64,000 nt of DNA, taken from positions 11,874,001 to 11,938,000 of the forward strand of contig NC_068560.1 in assembly GCF_022201045.2 (NCBI RefSeq), in the 5' to 3' direction. This stretch comes from Citrus sinensis. Lineage: Eukaryota; Streptophyta; Magnoliopsida; Sapindales; Rutaceae. Both the position numbers and the translations under genes were made by a program. Positions 55,233-64,000 of the stretch are shown here, piece by piece. The notes under the pieces are model-generated. The model did not search any database. It was not told the DNA's origin and saw nothing but the letters and a program-made list of their open reading frames with translations. Position 1 is the stretch's first letter, and every line of letters starts with the position of its first letter.

Positions 55233-57240
55233 ACCTGGCAGCCATCAGTAGTAGACTCTCCAAAAGTTTCCCTAAACCATTCTTGGAATTGCTTGACCTG
55301 ATGTCTATAAGGGGATATGAACGCCAGCTGAGAACTTGACATGAGCTCTGGATACAAGCTAACCAATTTATGAAACAGGACAAATTCAACTTCCAGTGGG
55401 CTGAGGAAAATGGTCCAAAGCAGTTGTATTTGTGCCAGTCACGAGTAGTAAAATCTTTGAGATCTTATCCAGCTTCCAGTGCCTCATCATAGAACTCTCT
55501 TGAAGGTAAGATAGTTATCTGTTTCAGATGAAGGAATATTTGAATACGGATTTGGAGGAAGGCATCTGTTAGGCCACAAGTCAGCATCCTATGTTTTGCA
55601 AAAAGAGTAATGATATGCTAATAATGAGTGAAAGATAAAGAAAAAAAGAATTATTGTTGAAAATATACCAAAAATACTTGCATCCGGTTCCCAAAGGAAC
55701 AAGAGTTGCAGGTCCCACCTGACAATGCAAGACGACCATAAACCTGGGAAACTGAACCAATTTGAGAGTTAGACAAGCAAAAGCCACACTAAACCAGACT
55801 TATATCATAATAAAGCATTGTGATTTAAAAGCCTAGAAGAAGTTTACTAAAGAAGTGCTGATAACATTAGCCAGTAGCCCACAAATGTATTTCTATTTTA
55901 TACCACTAGCCATTTAACCTAACCAAGAACATCATGATTATAAGAATTGTGTTATAAACCTTCAAAACAACTTTTTCTTAAGCTTATTTACCCCATGACA
56001 GCTGAAATAAGATGTGCAATAATCTCTGTTCTATAGGCACCATTTTTTAGATGCCATCATCAAATGAATTGTGAAGCCAAGCATTAGATAAAAGCGTCCT
56101 AATGTAGCACACAATTTTCATAACTTTATTACTCTCTATTCCATTGAGATGTGTGATTCTTAAATATATTCTTCCATTAATTTTGAACAAACCTGATCAC
56201 ATACAATTTATAGTTGTAACTGAAGACAAGGGATATGCTGCCTTCAAATTGTTGGCCATGTATTGGGAATTAAAGAAGATATAAATTGCCATTATTAAAG
56301 AAAATTAGTTAAGAATATTCTCTTTCTTCTGAAAAGCTAAGAAAGAAGGATTTATTACATAAAACAAGATAGCAGATACGGAAGAGTTTTATCATACCAC
56401 ACAGAGAAACAGAAAGAATAAAATAGGAGAGGGAAACCAGTAAACTGAATAATGCAATTCATTAATTCAAAAATCAGTAAATCTCTTCACAATTCATTTC
56501 AATTATCATAATAATTTTGGTCAATTTGTAGCATTCAGTAAATTTCCACCAAGGTTAAAACTTTTAGTCCAGCAATTGTTTCTAGTCAACTCTTTATAGT
56601 AAGAACATCAATTGTCTAGTCACATTACCGCACTACCACCACCCATTGCGAAGTCTTTAACAAGTAAATTACAGATTCGATGCATATTCTTTTATACAAT
56701 ACGGTCAAGTAAACAAAGATCATAATGGATGGTTCTTCCAGAAGCTAATGTTGTCACACCTAAAACAAAATAGCTGGCTTGATTACCAAATGTTAGTGAT
56801 CTGTCAAAGGATAAAATAACTAATCTTACCATTCCCAATTGATAAGTAAACAGTTTCTTGATTGCCATACCCACTTAACCTTTCCACTTAAAATGTACTT
56901 CAAACCCGGCCCCCTTCTAAGCATGTCAGTGTATACAAACAGCATTTACCAATGGTGTAAATGGTAAAGGCATGCAATAAAGATTAGTGCCCCACAGAAA
57001 ACTTGCATAATCAATTACCAGTTTTTCTTACCATTTTTGTCATTTCCCTCCTTTGCCAAAAAAAAAAATAGAAAAATGAAAGCACTATTTACAATAACTA
57101 TAAGTGAATGTAAGATGTAGACAAATCTGGTTGCATACACAGGATTCTTTGACCAGGAGAAAGTAATCCCAACTGAGAGTGATTTTGCAGAAACGTAACA
57201 TGGAAACTTCATCTTGAGGATTGTCTTTGTCAACATCCAT
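55233..57240 (-). pseudogene. MAA3/SEN1-like helicase remains
   Basis: The first exon opens at 57240 with MDVDKDNPQDEVSMLRF and CKITLSWDYFLLVKES, the N-terminus typical of plant MAGATAMA 3-like helicases. Far later parts follow: 55667-55790 (FMVVL..VGPATLVPLGTGCK, near helicase motif II), 55440-55560 (REFYDEALEAG, then a stop, then DLKDFTTRDWHKYNCFGPF) and 55236-55440 (LYPELMSSSQLAFISPYRHQ, KQFQEWFRETFG, then TTDGCQ), the last needing frame changes. Most of the roughly 800-residue protein between is absent, and stops and frameshifts interrupt what remains. Intact relatives are RNA/DNA helicases linked to RNA processing. This copy is dead. Confidence 0.8.
55800..57100. other. Non-coding stretch inside the helicase remains
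   Basis: Only AT-rich intron-like sequence was recognised. A short minus-strand frame (56692-56874) contains QASYFVLGVTTLASGR, which might be more helicase sequence but was not convincing. Confidence 0.4.
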
Positions 57241-57344
57241 GTTTCTAAACAGATAAAATCTGCCAAAATTATAATGCAGCATTCAATGAAGAAACAAGAA
57301 ATTTTAAAAAAAAAAATCCAAATAAACAAAAAAAAAATTAAAAA

Positions 57345-57455
57345 TGCAACATTTATTAAACATTTCTATTATACTAGAATTTAAACAATTATTGAACATT
57401 TCTGTCATACTAGAATTTAAACATTATTAAACATTTCTATTATACTAGAATTTAA
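57345..57455. repeat. About 41-bp tandem repeat, three copies
   Basis: Three units share CATTTCT-TCATACTAGAATTTAA with small changes, upstream of the helicase first exon. Confidence 0.88.
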
Positions 57456-57758
57456 TGGACCAACAGTTTTAGATTCAGCAGCACAAACTGGAAAAGCAGA
57501 TTCAATAACGCGATTTGAAAAAAAAAAAAAAATAAACGATTAGAGTCTTGGATTATTTTATTTTAATCCTTAATGTAATAACGTCTTTGTTTATTTAAAA
57601 AAAAAACATTAATTAGCAAAAGAAAATGTAAGAAGAACAAATAAATTCACCAAAGTATTGTTAAAAGCCAAACCGGGAAACCACTGCCTGCTTGGCTGTG
57701 ATGGTAGACTGTCACAGTCGGGGACCCAGACGGTGGCGGGAAAGCGAGCGACGGCAAA

Positions 57759-58031
57759 GGGTACGTTTGGGATTGAGGTTGGGCAGCTATAGCTTAAAAG
57801 CTACAGCACTAAAGTGTTTGGTAAACACTAACTGCTGTAGCTTTTAAGCTATATTGATATGATTTTTCACTTGTACAATACAAAATCTATTATATCTTTA
57901 ATAATTTTATCAAAATTATTATTTAAAATTTATATTTACTATATATTATTAATTTTTGTTTCATAATTACAGCTTTTTTTTCACAGCAGCTGTAGCTTAA
58001 AAGCTACAGCACCTCAATCCCAAACGCACCT
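57759..58031. mobile_element. MITE, 273 bp, PIF/Harbinger-like
   Basis: Ends GGGTACGTTTGGGATTGAGG and, from the other strand, AGGTGCGTTTGGGATTGAGG form a long terminal inverted repeat that continues through GCTGTAGCTTTTAAGCTA-type motifs on each side. AAA flanks both ends. It splits the GC-richer presumed 5' UTR of the helicase. Confidence 0.8.
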
Positions 58032-59600
58032 AAAGTCGGAGAGGGGACTTCGGATCCCTTCCTCCAGTCTTTGAAGTCAATAAGGAGTTTCTGAGAAATG
58101 ACGATTGTACCCCTATAAGGTCAAATGACAAATAAAATTAAAATTGAGAAAACTAGACATTTGCATCTCTCGTGTCTCCCTGCCGAGATTTACATGGAAA
58201 CAAATTCATCTAGTATAAGCTTACCACATCTAATTCCCAAGAAAATAGATTGTTGAACAATTTTTTCATTGCGCTAAACTTTTTTCCGATGTATGACATG
58301 CGAAATTTTAAATTAATTCTATAACATTAATTAATGTGATCGCAGGGGATTACTGACTCAAAATTTGTACTCAGCTAACCTCTGCTGTAATTACCTTTAT
58401 TCTGGTTATATGTGTTTCTTTTAGATATCATATTAGTATTTCAAAATATTAATGTTTCATATTGAAGGGAAGTGAGAGCAATTACTTTTGCATTTGATTC
58501 GAAATTAATTATGTGTTTGATTTAATTACTAATTATAGTTGAATAAATCAAATTTACATATGATTTGGATTATTTAAATTGAATTAAATTAAAAAAAGTG
58601 GGTGATTATTTGAAATTAAAATAGGAAAAAGTCTTAAAAGGATTTCTCTGTACAAGAGGGACATACAAAATCTCCAAGTATGCCTACTATGATAGTAAAG
58701 AGAGAAGATAATAATCCGATTGTTTTAATGTCGCTTATACTTCTGTCTGATGTTTTTTCATCAATTTACTTTTGCTATTCTATATTGTTGTGAGATAATA
58801 ATCCCGAGAACAACAGTATCATTGTATCATAGAAATGAAACCATTTTCTTGTCCTTCTTGAATTAGGAAATCTTTCTTTAAGGTACAGAAATTAGTCTTA
58901 AGGATAGTGTTTCGCACACGCCTTGACGAATTTGGATTTGTTGATTGATGTCTCTGTTATAGTTGATTTTGAAGTTCAAAGAAGCAATATTAACTCGTAT
59001 TCTCAACAATAATAATCTATGTAAATTATATATGTGTGTGTGTGCGCGCTACTAGTTACCAGTTTCAAAACAAATAATTTGAATATATACAACTAGAATG
59101 GCGAAATTGGGATTGGAGAAGCTAACGAAGGCAGAGCAATGTGCTCACTTTGTATAAGTTAAAAGAGCAGAAATTAAGAAATTTCCATAGCCATGCATCC
59201 CATCAAATTCATGTATCATCCATAAAGCAACATTGACATATATAATGGAAGCAACATCAAATTTGACAACACACAAAAAGACTTGCTGCATTTTCAAAAA
59301 TAAAACAAGCTTCCAGTATCCCCACATATCATCCAACATCTAATTATAACATAAAAAAAAAGTGAATTTTATTTGGTCTATACTATGAAAGTATGAATGT
59401 CCCAGAATTTAATTTACTTGGAGAGATAGCTCCGTCAAATCTGCACCATAGCTGCTCAAAATTCGGTGATCAAACATGTTTTGAATTTAGCTACTTTGTA
59501 CCAAAGAAGGTGTGGTGTGTGTACTCAGGCTGCCTTTCATGCACTAGTGGATACTGTAAGAACTCTAAGCAAGGACTTGTAAAATCATTATTTATCCAAA
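58032..59600. other. Intergenic, AT-rich
   Basis: No gene was recognised. A (GT)n run lies at about 59031-59045. A short plus-strand frame at 59393-59611 has several cysteines but no known domain. Confidence 0.5.
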
Positions 59601-59639
59601 CTAGCCTTTGATTTTCCTTTCGAACTTAGTTGTAATCTT

Positions 59640-59870
59640 TGAGTTGGTTTTGGATCTGGCGATCCAAAACCAGATGAAGAACTTCCAGAAAGTTGTTGTC
59701 AATCACATTCCAAGACATTGTAATGCTTATGCCCATTTCCTAACTAAGCTAGCTTTGGGGAAAAACTCTCCCTGTATATGGCTGGGAAATATTCCAGCCG
59801 AATTATATGATGTACTCAAGGTGTTGTGATTAATGAAAGGCTTACTTTTTTTTCAAAAAAAAAATGAAAC
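59640..59870 (+). pseudogene. LINE 3'-end fragment (RNase H-like)
   Basis: The plus-strand frame (to 59829) reads VVNHIPRHCNAYAHFLTKLA and CIWLGNIPAELYDVLKVL, the end of a plant LINE RNase H-type domain. After the stop come T- and A-runs ending near 59866, as in a LINE tail. A 5'-truncated insertion is likely. No target duplication was found. Confidence 0.65.
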
Positions 59871-61427
59871 TTTATTTCTTCCTAATTTAGGCACTACATA
59901 CCTGTTTGTTAATTAGAATATATTAGTAGTGTGTGCGTGCATGTGCGTGTGTGTAAGCCCCCTCTTTGTTGATGCAAACACGCTCTTAAGACATATGGTT
60001 TAATAAAATTAGTATTCAATTAACTATAAAACTATATAGCTTAATAACAAATTTGTAATATCCCAGATCTTCTAAGAGTATTTAAGTCTTTTTAATTTTT
60101 AGTGATCATTTTTACCCTAGTATAAATAGAACAAGATGTCTTTATTGTTGATGCTGAAATCTGCTCGCTTTTAGATTGACCAGATTCTTTCACCAACGTT
60201 ATGTTTATCAACTGTTGCTCGAACCGCGGGGTTTGGAATCGCCCTCCCTTTCCTTACTAGACCTGCGTTCACCAAAAACGGATCAGAGACGCCGGTGGTT
60301 TTGCCGGCGTAAACCCTTCGATGCCTAAGTTAGCACAAGGTGTTTACGGGAAAACAATGCAATTTGGATTCGAGAATGGTTTTTGTTTTACTCAAAGTTT
60401 GTAAGAAAATGGTCTGGTTGCAATTTGGCAGCGTTTCCTCTCTCTCAATTTTTCTCTCATTTTCTTCATCGATTTCTTCTTCTTTTATAACCGCTGCCCC
60501 TACTTTCCCGTTTGCCCTTCATCCCACCTTTTTTGGGTAGTGGCAGCCCCTCATAGGACTCTAACTGCTGCATTATGGGCAAACGTGGGATCTCGCGTCT
60601 CCCGCAACGGTTCTGGGAAAGCGCAACTACCGAGATTCTGTGAGATCGTGTTTCCGCTTTTTGGGGGACGGGTATCAGCTCGGTATATACCTCTGGTCAG
60701 TATTCGTCTCTGATCGGCTCATGTTGCCCCCTGTTCTGCTCGTACCATCTGGCTGAGGTGATTCATGCCGGGGTGGAAATAGTAGCATGGCCGACCTGGT
60801 GCTTTTATTTGCTTAACACCAGTCCCCCAGTTTCTGGTCTTGTGAGTGAAACGAGTCAAGAGTAGAAACTAATAGTCAAATCTCACTAACCCGGGGAGCT
60901 TCTCATCTGGTCTTCTGTTTACTGGGACGGAGCTGAGGTACCATTTTTCTTCTGGGGAGATTCCGACCTGAGCATGGGCCTAACTGAACCTGTCCATTGC
61001 ATATCTGGGCTTACATCTATCCGGGCCTCTTGTAACGGTTAGTGACGTGGCATCTCCAGACTCTTCGTATTTGAAATTTGTAACGACGGGCTATCTGTCC
61101 TCGATATTCGGTGAGTGAGCTGGCATCCCCATCACTTAAATGCTTTCATTTTCCCTTTTCATTTCAAATCCCTAGACTTATGTCTTCATCGTTTTGGTTA
61201 TTCATCTCCCCGTCGTTAATTAACCCCCTCTCTGAACTTTGCTTACACTTTCCGTGTTTGGAGTATCCACTTGCTGGGTCTTTTCTCTATCACGGCCGCA
61301 CCATCAGTGCCAATTCAATCCAGGTATTGCTTTTAACTTCTCCTCTGGTTGTTGTTGGTTGGGTTCTGTGTTGCCCTTTTTATGTCCATATACTCGAGTT
61401 TTCTCTGTTTTCTTTTGGGATTCCGGT
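59871..61427. other. GC-richer leader of a retroelement-like unit
   Basis: Base composition rises from about 60160. The stretch contains GCCGGTGGTTTTGCCGGCG, a CT-rich run (60436-60490) and no long frame. It probably includes an LTR and leader belonging to the element with the Transposase_28-type protein, but LTR ends were not identified. Confidence 0.4.
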
Positions 61428-63540
61428 ATGTCAAATCGGAAGAGGAAGTTAATTGCTGATGAGAGCGACGAAGAAGTAGAGGATTCAGACCTTAACCTGT
61501 CCATACCTACTGATTTTTTACACCCCTCTAGTAGTGTAGGCCCCTCCCATGGTAGGGATACCCTTGAGTATCCACGCCCCTTGGCTGTTTCTCCTTCCCC
61601 CAAACTTTAGCTAGTAGGGAATAGAGGTGGACCTGTGTCGGGTTCTGGTGAGGATCATAGCTTCGGTGGGGTTGGGGTCCCCGAAGGAGTTGGTGATGGT
61701 GAGGGGAACAGTTCCGGACCGAGCGGACCCTCTCGAAAAAGGAACATTGGTCATAGGGTAGAGGCGGATTCCTATCCTATTGACTTCATAGCTTGTGCCA
61801 CCACCCAAACTGATCTGTTCAAGCTGAAGAACCTTTACAACATTCCTGAGGAGGTTCTCCTGGTGGTTCCTAGGAAAGGTGATGTTCCTAGTCGGCCTCC
61901 GCGGGGGTATGTAACGATGCACCTGGAGAGTTTCAAATTAGGAGCTCGGCTGCCCCTTCAACGCTATTTTGGTAAAATACTGGGCGGTATGCACCTGGCC
62001 CCAGGTCAGCTACATCCCAACGGATGGAGGGTTTTCTCAGCTATATATGTGTTGTGGGAGAGGTGTGGATCAGAGGAGCCCTCCCTTGTTGAAGTGAAGC
62101 ATCTATACCAGCTGAGGAGTAGCCCGAAGGAAGCAGGCTGATATTATTTCATGTCGAGCTCTGCGAAGAGAAAACCAATCACCGGCTTCCCCTCTTCGTG
62201 CAAAAATTGGAAGAACAAATTCTTCTTTGCTGGGGGAAGTTGGTGTCCTGCAGCTCATTCGTTGGGTGGTGATATTTACCTTCCAACACATTTTGTCACC
62301 CCAGGTCGTTCATTTTTTGCCTACATTCTTAATCAAACTGCCACTTATTGGGTTCTTTAACCTTCTTTGCTATTTCAGAGTCGTGGGGTTTGCTCAGGGG
62401 GCTTGAGGACCGACCTTTGCTTTAGGTGGAGACTTCTCTGGTGAACGCGTCTACCTGTCAAGACCTCCTGTCACCAACAAGCCTGTTCGGTTCGGGTTTA
62501 GTGGACATAGCGGCTGGAATGGATAACAAGATCCTCAGTGCGCTGACCAGAAAGCGTGGTCAGGCTCCGAGCAGCTCCAGCAACCCTCCTCCGCCCCCGA
62601 AGAAAATCAGTGCTGACCCTTGTACGGCTTTCGCTCCTGCTCTGCCCTCACCTCCACCTCGTAAGAGTGTCGGGGAGAAAACAACTGACAAGCGTTCTGA
62701 GGTCAGCTCACGCTCTGGGGACCGATCCTCCCCTCTTCCGGTCCGTGATCAGGGTGATTACCTGACCCCGTATCAGAGGGACTATGGGAAATCAGTGGGA
62801 CCTAAGATGGTCCAGGACATTGAGAGCATGAATCTTAATGAACTAGCTGGTTCTGTCCAAAGGGTCTCCTTCAAGTTGGCCACCATAGTATCTTGTTACA
62901 AGAATTGGATCATGCGCCAGGAGAGGAAGCTCCAAGCTGAGAACCAGGATTTGAAGAAGAAGGCTGAGTTTGCTGATCGCACGAAGGAGAAGCTGGCCGA
63001 GCTGAACAAGCTGGTTGCGGAGCTAGAGGAGAAGGTTGCAGTTGCTGAGTCCACTTCCTCCAAACTGGAGGGCGAGTTGGGCGACCTGAAGTCTGATCTT
63101 CAGGCTACCCAGAGTGAAAGAGACACTTTGAAGACCGCCCTTGAGGGGGAAATCAGATCCCTGAGTGAGCAGCTGGCGGAGGCGAAAGGCAAATCTGCTG
63201 ACGTGGATGATCGGCTGGATGCCGAGTACGACTCTGGGGTTGCTTTCAGCTACAAATGCATTATGTCCGTGCTTAAGGAAGAATATCCCGAACTGGACAT
63301 GAGCAAGCTAGAGGCTGGGGTGGAGAGGTACATGCTGAGGCCGGCCAAGGAGATAAGGAGCAGGGTGAGTAGGATCAGGTGGAGGCTCCTTTGGATAAGG
63401 TGCAGGAGGGAGAAGCTGGGCAGCGAGTTTTTGAAGTGGGACAGGGGTCCGCGTCTCCTCCTCCCGGTATTGTTGATCTTTCACCTCCCGAGTTAGCTGA
63501 CCCTTCATCTGTTGAGGCCGTTGACCCTCCTAATCCTTAG
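61428..63540 (+). pseudogene. Transposase_28-type (putative gypsy-type transposon) protein, decayed
   Basis: The start MSNRKRKLIADESDEEVED opens a frame broken by in-frame stops at 61608 (TAG), at 62139 (TGA, where the family has Trp in GWYYF) and just before 62426 (TAG). The stretch after 62340 reads like a small intron ending TATTTCAG. The core has YNIPEEVLLVVPRKGD, PNGWRVFSAIYVLWERCG and KPITGFPSSCKNWKNKFFF, matching the Transposase_28 style of plant retroelement-associated proteins. The second half has a Pro/Ser-rich linker and a long heptad-like coiled coil (about 62900-63230; LAELNKLVAELEEKV). Near 63330 the frame shifts, and the likely original end (SASPPPGIVDLSPPEL) lies in another frame, stopping at 63540. 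The function of the family is unknown. Confidence 0.75.
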
Positions 63541-63679
63541 GTCTATTTTTGTAAAGACTCTAGATTTTCATTTGCTTTGTAAACGTTTATAAAAAATTTT
63601 TTTAAATGCTCTCTATTGGCTTTCTTGTCTGGTTTTGCTTACGGGTTGCTTCTGCGAAATAACTTGACAATTTATCTGA

Positions 63680-64000
63680 TTTTGCCTGTTGGTTCATTAG
63701 TGCATCGAGCGGGAATAGACATCCATTTGCCTTAGTAAAATTTTTGCAAAATTGCCTGCTGGTCTTCGGTGACCGATCAGGAGCAGACACTTATTTGCCT
63801 TAGTAAAATTTTTATAAATTTAGCTGCTGGTCTTTCGTTGCCCGAGCAGAAACAGGCACTTTCTTGCCTTAGTAGAATTTTCGTAGGATTAGCTACTGGT
63901 CTTTTGTTGACCGAGCAGAAGCAGACACTTTCTTGCCTTAGTAGAATTTTCGTAGGATTAGCTGCTGGTCTTTTGTTGACCGAGCAGAAGCCGGCACTTT
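63680..64000. repeat. 69-bp tandem repeat with hairpin, continues past window
   Basis: Units share GCCTTAGTA, at 63729, 63797, 63866 and 63935 (spacing 68, 69, 69). Each unit holds CTGCTGGTC..GACCGAGCAG, able to form a stem of about 9 bp with a short loop. Later units are more alike than the first. The array follows directly on the Transposase_28-type frame, so it is probably the 3' part of that element. Confidence 0.88.

Noticed and set aside
57015..57329. Small membrane protein on the minus strand
   Set aside because: The hydrophobic frame overlaps the helicase first exon in a different frame and is low-complexity at both ends.
59393..59611. Cysteine-containing small secreted protein
   Set aside because: No signal peptide and no cysteine pattern I recognise. 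It sits just upstream of a LINE fragment and is probably chance or LINE-derived.
63680..64000. CRISPR-like array
   Set aside because: The repeats are head-to-tail without unique spacers, in plant nuclear DNA, next to a retroelement frame. They are a satellite-type tandem repeat.

Overview
The window is plant nuclear DNA. The genes are split by AT-rich introns with GT/GC..AG ends, and the protein families are plant-typical: a cucumisin-like subtilase cluster, a ROH1/BYPASS1-type DUF793 protein, a FAR1-type transposase relative and a MAA3-type helicase. Copia, Gypsy-like, LINE, hAT-like and MITE insertions are nested through it. A woody eudicot, possibly Citrus, fits the protein flavour, but that is an impression and is not proven by the sequence.

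Layout. About 1-6.3 kb (minus): 5' two-thirds of a ThiF/E1-like tRNA A37 threonylcarbamoyl-dehydratase gene, running off the left edge. 7.9-9.0 kb (minus): an intact single-exon ROH1-like gene. 10.4-13.0 kb: a hAT-like non-autonomous element and a LINE remnant. 14.7-18.6 kb: a broken FAR1-like gene lying between two direct repeats of about 300 bp. 19.3-54.9 kb: a tandem array of subtilase (SBT4-like) copies, all on the minus strand. 55.2-58.0 kb: remains of a MAA3/SEN1-like helicase with a MITE in its upstream region. 59.6-64 kb: a LINE tail fragment, then a GC-richer element with a decayed Transposase_28-type protein and a 69-bp tandem repeat that runs off the right edge.

The subtilase array has seven recognisable copies in the order A - R1 - B - C - R2 - D - R3. 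A (19272-22465) and D (49337-52668) can each be spliced into complete ten-exon genes, 745 and 767 aa, with Asp, His, Asn and Ser catalytic residues present. B and C are recent pseudogenes. R1, R2 and R3 are older relics of one ancestral copy. The order looks like a tandem segmental duplication: unit 1 about 14.7-36.6 kb, unit 2 about 36.6-52.7 kb, with a junction at 36615/36616. Because the units align, one unit serves as the empty site for insertions in the other. This fixes the ends of several elements: a LINE with 14-bp target duplications, a Copia element (TSD CGAAA) inside that LINE, a 2.36-kb solo LTR (TSD TGGAG), two hAT-like elements with 8-bp duplications, and a MITE.

The most unusual single object is the Copia element at 25312-30488. 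Its LTRs are nearly identical, but its gag lies inverted relative to pol, with the primer-binding site present twice in opposite orientations. No new enzymatic or defence system was found. The value of the window is in its duplication and insertion record, a conserved GC-AG first intron in the subtilases, and signs of gene conversion. All splice sites were worked out by eye, so exon ends may be off by a base.
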